Positions 10,401 to 17,150 of a stretch of DNA of 25,692 nt are shown here, piece after piece. The DNA is from Ophiothrix spiculata (Eukaryota; Echinodermata; Ophiuroidea; Amphilepidida; Ophiotrichidae), in assembly GCA_000969725.1 (NCBI GenBank), contig JXSR01S022847.1; one strand, given 5' to 3'. Within the stretch, counting starts at the first letter, position 1, and each line of letters starts with the position of its first letter. Both the position numbers and the translations under genes were made by a program. The notes under the pieces were generated by a model. It saw nothing but the letters and a program-made list of their open reading frames with translations. It was not told where the DNA came from and ran no database searches.

Positions 10401-12173
10401 CTTTTTTACACATTTCCAGAAAACTGATGCGCCAATTTTTCCTGCTCCTGCTCCAATAACACACCATACAGCCTAAACAGGAACACTGGTAACAATACAG
10501 AATTTGTTTCAATCAACAGATGCAATATCCGTCAATCCATTCAAGCAAGCATATGTAACTTTCATTCACCAAAACTGGACACAAAAAAGTGCAATCTTGT
10601 GTTAAAGTATTTTATCAAAAATGTAAAAGGATATACATCAAAATGGTAACTTACATTGAGAGCAGCGATGGTTTCCAGGTGGGCTGTGTTTGCCTTCAAT
10701 TCTCTCTCATATCGCTTCATCAATTTGTTATGCATTGACAATAACCTGGACATGAAGAAAATTTGAATTTTTGTAAAGATTTTTCTTCAGTGTTTAAGAT
10801 TTCCTTAAAATCTTTTTAGCAGCGTATCTTGGTATAAAATAAAGTTCATCATATATAAAACACAAAATATACCATGGACAAAGCTAGATCATATGACATG
10901 AAATATTCCCCCAATATAAATCATTCCGTTGGACTGGATGACATCATGAAACTTTTGGACCGGTTGATTTCGTTATGAAATAATGAATTACTTTCAAAGC
11001 ACTTGTAATATTTAATGAATTATTTTCAAACATGCATTCCCTTCTCTTTATTCGAACAAATATCTGCTCTCAGTGACTAGAGGCTGTGAGTTTACCTTGC
11101 CCAAAACTGAAGAGTAAGCCCATGGTCACCAGTCACCTTGGGAAGATATTTTGCACCATTGTCCTCATGAGCAGTAAATATAAATCCTAGGCTGTAGTGT
11201 AATGTTCATTTACATGAAAATATATGGAACATTTAACTGAATAGGCCATGTTCAATAAAAAGATAACAATTTTGCTATATATTTGTTTAAATCAAAAGCT
11301 ATAGACAAGTAAAAGATCAAGCTCAAGCAAAAACTAAAACCTGTAATCATAATTTTTACTGATCTCAAAAGATTAGCAGTCGAGTTAAGGTCAATCAGTA
11401 AAGAGCTTGCTTGTGATGCAGGTCGTGAGTTTGAACCCCAAGGTGCCAAAGTTGAATGTGCTTTGATACCCTTGGATAAGGATTATCTGCTAATTGTCTC
11501 ATAGAAACCCATATGAAACTTGGGAGCTGATCCTGTGTGGGATTGTTTACATGTAGACTAATCTATGTTTAGCGCTCCTAGAGGTTGCTAAAGAACCTGA
11601 AATGATGCTAAGATTGCAATGGTGCTTGTTGGGCTACGGTGGTCAAAGACCACCTGCAAAGCTTACTTTCAAATGGAATTAAAAATCAGAGAAGCATAGC
11701 ACACTATATAGCTATTTATTTACCATGCACAGTTAGTAGAAATTAAAATTAAAATATTAGATGAGCAAGTTGAAGCTTCATGTATTTTACCTGTCAGATT
11801 TTTTCTTTTCCAAGTCCTCCTTCTTTGCTACCGATGCCGAGGATTGTAAAGGTCTTGTGTAAGGCCGATAACCTGGTGGATCCGTCTGAACACTAATGCT
11901 AATGTAATAAAATATAAAAATATAATAATATGTGTATAGTTATGAATTATTCAAATGCAATTGCAACAACATTGTTTTTGGCATACTGCAACTTGTTTTC
12001 TCTGAGAAATCCTGAATGTCGTCAAAAATATACCTCCTTGTGGTCACGCGTTCTCGTAAAAGTTGTTCAATTTTCAGTCGATCTGTTATACTCTTCAGCT
12101 CACTCTCAAGCTCATGGTTTCTTTTCTTGAATTTCTTCAACTTCTTCACAATCCTTTCATTTTCTGCAGACAT
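4299..12173 (-). CDS. CEP290: CEP290-like C-terminal coiled-coil protein, six-exon gene (span of well-supported exons)
   Basis: Six exons on the minus strand join in frame: 12173-12034, 11892-11791, 10745-10655, 9578-9440, 8326-8232 and 4487-4299. They total 756 nt, which is 251 codons plus TAG. Every intron is GT...AG and every phase matches, which is hard to get by chance. The product is a lysine/glutamate-rich coiled coil interrupted by a Pro/Tyr segment (about residues 48-64) and an Arg/Ser patch (about 135-150). It reads collinearly with the end of vertebrate CEP290 as I recall it: an AENER(I/L)xK(K/E)L start, a K(K/E)EL lead-in, the hallmark FFEEIEDLKY, then a short helix ending QxGV. 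CEP290 is a ciliary transition-zone and centriolar-satellite scaffold. The last ~18 residues are basic (KRRRR...RSRS) and differ from the acidic vertebrate tail. Full-length CEP290 is about 2,480 residues; the remaining ~2,200 are not found in this window. It is either the 3' end of a gene with a very long intron or a separate short gene. Confidence 0.8.
4656..4971. repeat. Two near-identical tandem copies of a 158-bp unit
   Basis: Copy 1 is 4656-4813 and copy 2 is 4814-4971. Both begin AGCTCCTTAAGGTAAAAACC and end CTCTCAAAACCTTA. By eye they differ at only one position (CTATGCACT versus CTATGCATT). The unit contains GGTAAAAACC and a pyrimidine run followed by AG (CTTTTCTTTTAGG). It lies in the last intron of the CEP290-like gene and looks like a recent local duplication. 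Confidence 0.9.
5098..5280. repeat. Inverted-repeat-rich segment of CGAGAATCY motifs
   Basis: GCGAGAATCCA, AGATTCTCG, CGAGAATCCAA and ATATTCTCGC alternate in both orientations, with outer pairs near 5102 and 5275. It resembles a decayed foldback element. The limits are approximate. Confidence 0.45.
5568..5829. mobile_element. MITE with AAAATTGTGATGGCTC ends
   Basis: The left end AAAATTGGGATGGCTC leads to AAAAGGGGGACTTTGC. The right end, reversed, is AAAATTGTGATGGCTC leading to AAAAGGGTGGACTTTGC, so the terminal repeats are about 37 bp. The interior contains AGGTGTCATTTTAAAGCTTA (5724-5743), which also occurs inside the differently ended element at 20366-20806. Confidence 0.7.
5945..6247. repeat. 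Repeat family R1, second copy, left half
   Basis: This matches 371 to about 613. The hairpin is 5945-6125, with arms of about 90 bp starting AGGTATTCAAACATGCC and ending GGCGTGTTTGAATACCT. Homology to copy A stops at GTGCTAG (6241-6247) and resumes at a second GTGCTAG at 7977. Confidence 0.75.
6521..7677. mobile_element. Nested element with GGCCGTATGCATAAAA ends
   Basis: The terminal repeats GGCCGTATGCATAAAAAATA then GTAAATAC match the reversed right end except for one indel (~28 bp). The flanks are CTTTG on both sides (6516-6520 and 7678-7682). Alternatively the ends are GGGCC with TTT flanks, which would suit the Harbinger group. Sub-terminal zones (6538-6735 and 7530-7665) are packed with AGTAAATACT motifs in both orientations. 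The interior is non-coding. Confidence 0.75.
7030..7440. repeat. Degenerate tandem repeats inside the nested element
   Basis: Units of roughly 30 bp follow the pattern TGTTTTTATGGTTGCGCACA followed by TTCGCACAAA, with alternating purine/pyrimidine blocks (GCGCACACGCGCG, GCACGTACGTGCA). Copies are highly diverged. Open frames on both strands here come from the repeat and are not genes. Confidence 0.55.
7977..8172. repeat. Repeat family R1, second copy, right half
   Basis: This resumes the family after the 6248-7976 insertion. It matches about 614-862, including GAATATCAACTGTGGATTC followed by ATCACGAATCAAC, and ends GAGTTGTTGAATATT. The GTGCTAG at 7977-7983 repeats the one at 6241-6247 and occurs once in the intact copy, as expected for a target-site duplication. 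Confidence 0.75.
8232..8326 (-). CDS. CEP290: CEP290-like exon, coiled coil before the terminal motif
   Basis: The exon is 95 nt with acceptor TTTATTCAG|ATCTAAAG and donor GATGAG|GTAGGTG. The phase runs from 1 to 0. It encodes DLKSELEEVTKERDRLAREK followed by RKMKKELGALDE. The KKxKKEL..(L/F)D ending is what precedes FFEEIEDLKY in CEP290, and here the next exon starts with exactly that motif. Confidence 0.82.
8671..8960 (-). pseudogene. LINE reverse-transcriptase fragment
   Basis: The minus strand reads NKLTLNLTKTKFML, then after a one-base frameshift near 8918 GSTHNVNKFCNISLLFDGVS and IEKVDHFKYLGIIFDSNLTW. The V..FKYLG(I/V)xxDxxLxW signature is typical of non-LTR retrotransposon polymerases just after the palm domain (Jockey/CR1-like groups). 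It degrades after SHHIE. It lies in an intron of the CEP290-like gene, in the same orientation. It is a dead fragment. Confidence 0.8.
8961..9439. other. Intron sequence, nothing further recognised
   Basis: AT-rich intron between the LINE fragment and the 9440-9578 exon. Short frames in both directions have no supporting signals. Confidence 0.5.
9440..9578 (-). CDS. CEP290: CEP290-like exon, helix plus Arg/Ser patch
   Basis: The exon is 139 nt with acceptor TCTATAACAG|TTACGT and donor TCATTAG|GTAGGAA. The phase runs from 0 to 1. It encodes LRIQELDRQLGRSKEQLRLF and then a basic, serine-rich segment (ARRRRMRRSRTSSMSP). That patch holds RxxS and SP sites typical of kinase targets and may also be a basic localisation signal. 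The phosphorylation idea is inference. Confidence 0.8.
9579..10654. other. Intron sequence without recognisable repeats
   Basis: Intron of the CEP290-like gene. I see no inverted repeats or matches to other parts of the window. Confidence 0.5.
10655..10745 (-). CDS. CEP290: CEP290-like exon, coiled coil
   Basis: The exon is 91 nt with acceptor CATGTCCAG|GTTATTG and donor CTCAAT|GTAAGTT, a near-consensus donor. The phase runs from 2 to 0. It encodes LLSMHNKLMKRYERELKANT followed by AHLETIAALN, a continuous helix. The pattern (M..K...ELKA....I..L) parallels the YETKLKELETDIAKK region of CEP290. Confidence 0.8.
10746..11384. other. Intron sequence, nothing recognised
   Basis: Intron of the CEP290-like gene upstream of the SINE. 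It is AT-rich with no clear repeat structure. Confidence 0.45.
11385..11650 (+). mobile_element. tRNA-derived SINE
   Basis: The head looks like a tRNA: an A-box-like TCAATCAGTAAAGAGC is followed about 30 bp on by a B-box-like GAGTTTGAACCCC (11427-11439). A non-tRNA body follows with CCTTGGATAAGGATTATCTG and TTTAGCGCTCCTAGAGG. It inserts in an intron of the CEP290-like gene, antisense to it. It is not a functional tRNA because the acceptor stem does not close. Confidence 0.6.
11791..11892 (-). CDS. CEP290: CEP290-like exon, Pro/Tyr-rich linker
   Basis: The exon is 102 nt with acceptor CATTAG|TGTTCAG and donor GACAG|GTAAAA. It begins in phase 2 and ends in phase 2. It encodes VQTDPPGYRPYTRPLQSSAS and then returns to a Lys/Glu helix. 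The proline/tyrosine run breaks the coiled coil. In vertebrate CEP290 a non-helical stretch lies at about the same place, between the AENER segment and the next helix. Confidence 0.78.
12034..12173 (-). CDS. CEP290: CEP290-like exon (most upstream firm exon)
   Basis: The acceptor is TTATTTTCAG followed by ATGTCTGCA, and the donor is AGGAG|GTATAT. The exon is 140 nt, starts in phase 0 and ends in phase 2. It encodes 46 residues of uninterrupted charged coiled coil beginning MSAENERIVKK. The leading ATG could be a start codon, but a clean acceptor sits directly in front of it, so it is more likely an internal methionine. The AENERIxKxL stretch resembles AENERLRKEL about 270 residues from the end of vertebrate CEP290. 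A TTAA-type MITE begins 67 bases upstream of the acceptor. Confidence 0.8.
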
Positions 12174-12239
12174 CTGAAAATAACAAAAATACTTAATATT
12201 ATCAATTGTTTTAAATATTACCTGTACACAGCCTTTGAA

Positions 12240-12886
12240 AGGTGCAATTCATGATTTTGATGTGACAAAAAATTGCTTCTTTTCTAGCTAAATAAACAGA
12301 AGAGTACAATATAAATATACATTGAAAATTTCACTTGATTCAGACCCTTCGTTTCCAAGTTACAAGATTTTCAGCATTTTGAAAATCCCCATAGGCTATT
12401 ATACTGTGTTGTAATTACTGTCAGGGCCCAGACAATAATTAGAAAATGACACATTTTCTCACTTTTCTCGATAAGGCCAATGAAAAAAAGAACTCTGTCT
12501 CAGCTTCCCGCGCGCATAAGGTTAAAAAAATCAAATTTTACCGCATTTCTTTTTTTTTTTAGGTTTTCAGGAGATTTGCTTTTTTATTTTTTTCTTACAC
12601 TGAGAGGAAAAAAAGGAAAAATATTCGGCTGCAAAGCGGCCGGAAAAAAATAAGTGACCTAAAAACGTATTAAAAAAAAGATTTCTGCGTGCACATAGCC
12701 TTTTTTGACTAGCGCTTAGGGTTTTGGGCCTAAGGAACCTGAGACAGGGTTCTTTTTTTTTTGGCCTAATGCAAACTACATATGACAGAATGGTTTGGGA
12801 TATACCAGTTGAAGATTCTTATAAGCTAAGAAACTCAATTTAGATAGATCAGCTTGAGGGTGAAAAGTGGATCATGAATTGCCCCT
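12240..12886. mobile_element. TTAA-type MITE family M2, copy 1 (interrupted)
   Basis: The left end AGGTGCAATTCATGAT and right end ATCATGAATTGCCCCT form the terminal repeats. The interior matches the copy at 18767-19103 (TTTCTAGCTAAATAAA, GCATTTTGAAAATCCCCATA, AGGGTGAAAAGTGGATCATG). Flanks are TTGA and GTAA here, so the TTAA duplications seen at copy 2 have decayed. A second MITE is inserted at 12475-12766. Confidence 0.8.
12475..12766. mobile_element. MITE nested in M2, GGCCAA ends, TAA duplications
   Basis: The left end GGCCAATGAAAAAAAGAACT then CTGTCTCAGCTTCC matches the reversed right end GGCCAAAAAAAAAGAACCC then TGTCTCAGGTTCC. TAA flanks both sides (12472-12474 and 12767-12769). A 3-bp TWA duplication is typical of PIF/Harbinger. 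M2 copy 2 lacks this insertion. The interior is A/T-homopolymer-rich with no gene. Confidence 0.78.
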
Positions 12887-13499
12887 GTAAGTGACAAGCC
12901 CCGGGAGGGGTACAGAAGAGATTATGTGCCACAAACTTGGGTAGCAAAATCAGGCAGTCTGGTATGTTAATGGCCCGGCTTTTTCCTTTGCAAAATGTGG
13001 TATTTTGATGGGTCTAATTATCAAATTTTTTAAAATTTGTACCAAAATGGCACAAATTTTGGATTTTTTTTCTGAATTTCAAACATAAATCAGCTTAAAT
13101 TTGGGCCAAATTAGCGTACATTTTTGCAAATTTTTGTATTTAAATTTGACTCAAAATTTGGGCATTCACGATCCTCTACCACTCCTTGGACAAGCAATTA
13201 TGAAGCTTTTTAGGAGGATCACCATCAAGCAAACAATGTATAATGGACAGGCCCTTTCTCTTGAAAATTGGAACATGGGTGCAGTACTTTATATTTCCCA
13301 GCAGCACACCCCTACCAAACCCACATTTAAGTATCCCCCCTCCCCCGGGGGAACAAGCCCAGCTCAATTACTTCTGATGATAATACTCAACAACTCCTCG
13401 ATTGGGGTGAAATGCAGTCAGCATTTGAGTGACTGCACAGTACTGAACTTAAACTGGTTTCTAGATGCTTGAGAAAATGTCAAAAAATAGGCCAAAAAT
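12887..13499. other. Intron region, no gene supported
   Basis: A 123-codon plus-strand open frame (13101-13472) has no recognisable domain, no good splice context and a homopolymer-rich middle (CCCCCCTCCCCCGGGGG). I treat it as chance. AT-rich flanks show short TTTTGG/CCAAAA inverted motifs only. Confidence 0.45.
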
Positions 13500-13822
13500 T
13501 GACCGAAAATGGTGTTGGGAACAGTCAGGGGTAGAATACCCTACTCTTTACGATACTGACTGCAATTACATGCAAGGTATGACTCATCTGTACATGGGAC
13601 TGACAGCTTTACGTCCCCTCCGAAGGACGACGATCTCTCATGAAATACTTACCCAACTCTAAATACTTCATGCTAGGAGTGGAGTAGATCTAGAATATCT
13701 GCCCAATGCTACCACTAAGTCAGATAAACGTCTAAGCAAAAATTCCGAGAATCCATTCCAGCAAGTGCTCTCACCAAGAATCAAACCCGGGCCCGAATGT
13801 GTGCGAGGTGAGATCTCTATAA
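13500..13822 (-). mobile_element. SINE, minus strand, 5' end truncated
   Basis: On the minus strand a B-box-like GGGTTTGATTCTTGG (~13792-13778) is followed by a body with the hairpin GTCCTTCGGAGGGGAC (~13630-13615) and then GTAAAGCTGTCAGTCCC. A very similar GTCC(T)TCGGANGGGACGT segment recurs in many invertebrate SINEs as a conserved central domain. I recall the name Nin-DC but have not verified it. The A-box is missing where the next MITE begins (13823). Confidence 0.55.
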
Positions 13823-14233
13823 CAGAGATGCAAGTATGTATTACTGAAAAAAACTGAAACTTTCAAAAAATCCTGAAAATTTGCGTAAATGTTGGCCAAA
13901 AAAGCTGAAAAGAGGGCTGAAAACCCTGGAAAAAATCGAGTACAATTCTAGTACACATTCCTGAGGTGCAAATTTGGAACACAAATTCGAGTACAATTTA
14001 AGTACAATTCGAGTACAAATTTGTGTACTCGAATTGTACTTAATTTGTACTCGAATTGTACTTAAATTGTACTCGAATCTGTGTTCCAAATTTGCACCTC
14101 AGGAATGTGTACTAGAATTGTACTCGATTTTTTCCAGGGAATATACACAAATGCGTAAATTTGGAGTAAAAAAACCTGAAATCAGGTTTTAAAAACCTGA
14201 AATCAGGTTAAAACAGGAAAACTGGCATCTCTG
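13823..14233. mobile_element. CAGAGATGCCA MITE, copy 2 with internal palindrome
   Basis: The ends are CAGAGATGCAAG and CTGGCATCTCTG. CTATA(A/T) flanks both sides, suggesting a 5-bp target duplication. Body segments AAAAAATCCTGAAAATTTGCG and AAGCTGAAAA.GGGCTGAAAA match copy 1 (3373-3508). Copy 2 is three times longer, mainly from the palindrome at 13925-14138 and two tandem AACCTGAAATCAGGTT units (14173-14208). Confidence 0.75.
13925..14138. repeat. 214-bp near-perfect palindrome
   Basis: Arms of about 100 bp run from CCTGGAAAAAATCGAGTACA to ACTCGATTTTTTCCAGG and centre near 14031. Within each arm, AATTCGAGTACAATT and AAGTACAATT repeat. The same short peptide therefore appears in open frames on both strands, which is an artefact and not coding. 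It is absent from MITE copy 1 at 3373-3508. Confidence 0.88.
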
Positions 14234-14242
14234 CTATATTAA

Positions 14243-14319
14243 CCATCACACTACGGCATGATTGATCATCAACATTTGTTCAACAAATGTTGATGATCAA
14301 GCATGCAGCCAGTGTGTTG
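14243..14319. repeat. Palindrome with 19-bp perfect arms and 1-base spacer
   Basis: TTGATCATCAACATTTGTT (14262-14280), C, then AACAAATGTTGATGATCAA (14282-14300). Pairing continues with mismatches outwards through GCATG to CATCACAC and GTGTGTTG. It could extrude a cruciform. It lies 10 bp from the preceding MITE. Confidence 0.8.
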
Positions 14320-15181
14320 CAGAAACTTAGTTAACACTCCTTCCTGCGACTTGCGCGGCACCGGCGTAGGTATTCCTAACTATCATGAACTATGAATTTT
14401 CTTGAATGTACGCCGTAGATTGCATTATGACTTATGATTGCGAGGTACGCTTAATGTAGTCCTGGCACCATGACTTGACTTAAGTGTCAAGTCATTGAAA
14501 ATGCTATGTAGTAAAACTGCCATTTAAGCATGTCTGTACTTACCCGAAATATCTGGCTGTGGTATTGGCACCACAAAAACAAAGTTTTTTGGCTTGTGTT
14601 TCTCGAGCAAGTCTGTACAGACCATCTGAGGACTAAGTCCACACCTCAATTTCAACCAAAATATTGAAGCTGTTCACATTTTTTTTAATTAGCAAGCTCC
14701 TTGAGAGTCTTGTGCATCCTTTGATAGGTGGTTTGTTAACATTTGGAATCAAAATGTGTGATTTTTGGGCCTAAACTTGCCTTGTATGTTGTAGCATTGG
14801 GTTTCCGAATTTGACAACCTCAGATTGTTTACGTCCAGATTTTGGATGATAAATTTCATCTTTTGGTTTAAATTAGGTTTGTAATGATTCTACACTATTA
14901 AAAGATGTTGCCTATACTGAGTGGATTTTTTTTAGGCTTTTAATTTTTCAAATATTTCATGTCAAAACTTAGAAAGCTTAAATGGCCAAAGTATTACACA
15001 TTATTCCTGTGACCTAGGACCTATAGAAATTACAATACCCAATGAGAAAAGTTAATGATGGTCCATGGTCACAGCGCTGGGACTACGCTTAATGACACTA
15101 GTTGTGTGACAACTTGTTCAACAAATTATAATTTTTAGTATTTTTAATAATTAAGTTTCACCGTTCGCGGGTTTTTTGTAG
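14320..15181. other. No supported gene
   Basis: GTAGTCC-TTAAG-like motifs recur in opposite orientation near 14455 and 15090 and may mark a decayed repeat, but I cannot define ends. One minus-strand donor-like CGGGTAAGTAC near 14540 has no associated exon. Confidence 0.4.
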
Positions 15182-15710
15182 AACGACGCTTAAGTTGCTA
15201 CGGTGGTTTGCGTGTAAGTCGCACGTATTTACAGTTATAAGTTTATATAGTTATAAGTTTATTATTTCCATAATCAATTATTTGTCAAACAAATACATAA
15301 TATTCATATTGTCATTATTATCTTACACATTATATAGATTGATTACATATAGATTATGGAGGAGGAAGTCGGAAGGCCAATGAGTCCAGAGATGACTTCC
15401 CCCTAGCAAGGTATATATTAATTTAAATAATGTTCTTCTCCAGATATCATCACACAATAAATCACAAAATTATATTTTCTAACAATTCTTATTATTCTAT
15501 GACAGCACTCATGCGTTAATTATTTGTTGTTTGATATATTCAGAATGCCACATATACTGGAAATCTCGAAACTGATGTCGCGTTTAATAATCCGAAATGG
15601 AAAGTTATGTGTGATTGGTCTAATTTCAGTGCTTGTGAGAAGCGCTGACAATTGTGTTCGTTACGCTCGAGTTAAACGATGCAGTTCACAGGGCCGGGAA
15701 ACTTAATAAA
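15182..15710 (+). other. Possible small spliced plus-strand transcript, coding status unclear
   Basis: There are three exon-like pieces: 15182-15213 (TTTTTTGTAG|AACG ... TTTGCGT|GTAAGT), 15353-15410 (CATATAG|ATTATGG ... AGCAAG|GTATAT) and 15544 onward (ATATTCAG|AATGCC). AATAAA is at 15705-15710. In one phase-consistent frame the first two give TTLKLLRWFA-Y-YGGGSRKANESRDDFPLA. The third is then open to TAA (15704-15706). A different frame of the third piece (NATYTGNLETDVAFNNPKWK..., stop at 15646-15648) looks more protein-like but does not fit the phase. I do not recognise any of it. It may be a noncoding transcript or chance. Confidence 0.22.
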
Positions 15711-16381
15711 TGAAAACACTATAGTAGTTACTTTTAAAAACATCACCAATGGTGGCTCACTTTGGACCCAGATTTGCAAATGTTTGAGCAAAATATCCCC
15801 CCTCAGTAGTGCCTACGTCCCCTTCTTCACTATTGAGAGAGTCACAGTTGGGACTACCCCCTCAGACTCAGTATGCAAAACTATATCATCAAATCTTTGA
15901 AAAGAAATCATTTTTAATGTTCTGAATCTACAGTATTTACTTGGATCCATTTGAAATTTGATTGGAAGCCTTATTTTTCACAAAATTTAACTTAATCACC
16001 CTCTTTCATGCACAGTTGGGTCTAAGTTGTTATAATAGGGCCCAACAATTCTAGCAATAAAATTGATGTATCTCTGCAACCACAACTTCACAAGTCTCCA
16101 AAGGGCTCATTTATGGCTTGTTAGATTTCTTTCAATTAGCTCTTCAAAATGAAATATATTTCATAATTATCAAAACAACTTTTAATTTTTTGTTTACCTA
16201 GCTAACTATAGTAGTGTTAACATGCATGAATAACTTATAAGCTTACGCTGCGGCTGATCGAATAAGCTAATACAAGTTTAACAAATGTCATGGCCAACAA
16301 CATGTTTTAATAATGAACATGATAAAAGTATGAGACTGAGTGTCACTCAGACAAACATGACAATTACAGTTTTGATGTTAC
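15711..16381. other. Nothing recognised
   Basis: Sequence within the putative first intron of the minus-strand gene. A plus-strand open frame around 15679-15900 has no supporting signals. Confidence 0.4.
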
Positions 16382-16414
16382 CTGCAAACACTGGTGTATA
16401 TTTGGCATTTCCAT
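16382..16414 (-). CDS. Candidate first coding exon of the CEP290-like gene (MEMPNIHQCLQ)
   Basis: ATG at 16414 has a strong context (AGAAGATGG: A at -3, G at +4). In-frame TAA TAA codons lie 24-30 nt upstream. The exon runs 11 codons to TTGCAG|GTAACATC, a good donor in phase 0, which fits the phase-0 acceptor at 12173. Joined, it gives MEMPNIHQCLQ-MSAENER..., a complete protein of 262 residues. The intron would be about 4.2 kb and full of MITEs and a SINE. A short exon with so little coding signal can arise by chance. A rival upstream exon lies at 17150-17093. Confidence 0.4.
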
Positions 16415-16770
16415 CTTCTGTTTTCTATCAGCTGTAAATTTTGTCTGTTTTTATTAATCTATGGTTTTGAAATTCCCGGAAGAAAATTTCGTTTTGTCAT
16501 ACTGCCCTCTATGTTGATTTGAATGTATTCAAACCACTGAAGGTTGACATTCCTGTGTATTTCTCACTACCAAAATATGGTGGACACTCCCACGGTGCGG
16601 TATACAACTTCCGTATCGTAAACCTGGACCAACTTTTATCATAACATTCCCCAATAACTAAACTTCACATCTACAATCGAAACACGTTGACTGTAAATAG
16701 ATTTGTTCATGATTACAGCTGGACTATTTTATAGGAGAGTCATCCCATATTTGGGAGGTTTTACGCCAAA
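16415..16770. promoter_or_regulatory. Possible bidirectional promoter between divergent genes
   Basis: About 356 bp separate the minus-strand ATG (16414) from the plus-strand ATG (16771). ETS-type cores occur in both orientations: CCCGGAAG near 16477 and ACTTCCG near 16608. A YY1-like CCAAAATATGG lies near 16570. No TATA box stands out for either direction, and TATTTTATAGG near 16730 is the closest. No RFX X-box, which a ciliary gene might carry, was seen. Promoter activity is inferred from gene layout. Confidence 0.35.
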
Positions 16771-16816
16771 ATGACGAGCGGTGCTGGGCAGGATGAAATT
16801 GCCCCCGATGTTGTTG
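16771..16816 (+). CDS. First coding exon of an unrecognised plus-strand gene
   Basis: ATG at 16771 lies in the context GCCAAAATGA, with A at -3. The exon encodes MTSGAGQDEIAPDVV and ends GTTG|GTAAGTC, a consensus donor, in phase 1. It splices in frame to the exon at 19457. Codon use looks coding, but no domain is visible and I do not recognise the family. The gene is divergent from the CEP290-like gene. Confidence 0.6.
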
Positions 16817-17092
16817 GTAAGTCAATAGCAAACATCACAGTGCAGTGGAATACAGTGATGTGTGATAGTCGAGATGTCATGACCTATTTCTGGTTGGAAC
16901 TTCAGAGTTGTATTTTGTTCATGATGTTCTTGTTCTTAAAGCAATACTATAAAGCAGCCGGCACAGGACACGCTATAAATTGCATATTAACTCAAATATT
17001 GAAATAACATCCTAGAATATAGCACTGGCAGGCCTACATGAAAATGTAATTGTAAAATAGGGCCTACTAAAGCATAGCCTCGGATAGCTTAC

Positions 17093-17150
17093 CTTTTTGT
17101 CTTGAAAATTGAGTGTCATTGTCTTAACTTTGTCACATTTTTTCTTCTTT
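17093..17150 (-). CDS. Alternative upstream exon for the CEP290-like gene
   Basis: The acceptor is GGCATTTCAG|AAAG and the donor AAAAAG|GTAAGC is near-consensus. The exon is 58 nt and open in only one frame, giving KKKKCDKVKTMTLNFQDKK and ending in phase 0. That also joins correctly to MSAENER at 12173, and the Lys-rich sequence would suit a coiled coil. It would overlap intron 1 of the plus-strand gene. It is incompatible in frame with splicing into the 16382-16431 segment, so the two are alternatives. Confidence 0.25.

Noticed and set aside
11385..11450. Functional tRNA gene
   Set aside because: A- and B-box-like words are present but the acceptor and anticodon stems do not fold; a SINE head fits better.
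13101..13472. 123-codon plus-strand open frame
   Set aside because: No domain, signal or splice context; homopolymer-rich centre; lies in the CEP290-like gene's long upstream intron on the opposite strand.
13841..14192. Open frames on both strands encoding the same MEHxFEYNLSTIRVQI peptide
   Set aside because: Identical peptides on both strands are a direct result of the 214-bp palindrome.
14535..14565. Consensus donor CGGGTAAGTAC on the minus strand as part of an upstream CEP290-like exon
   Set aside because: The nearest acceptor leaves only a 13-nt exon, and longer readings give no coherent frame.
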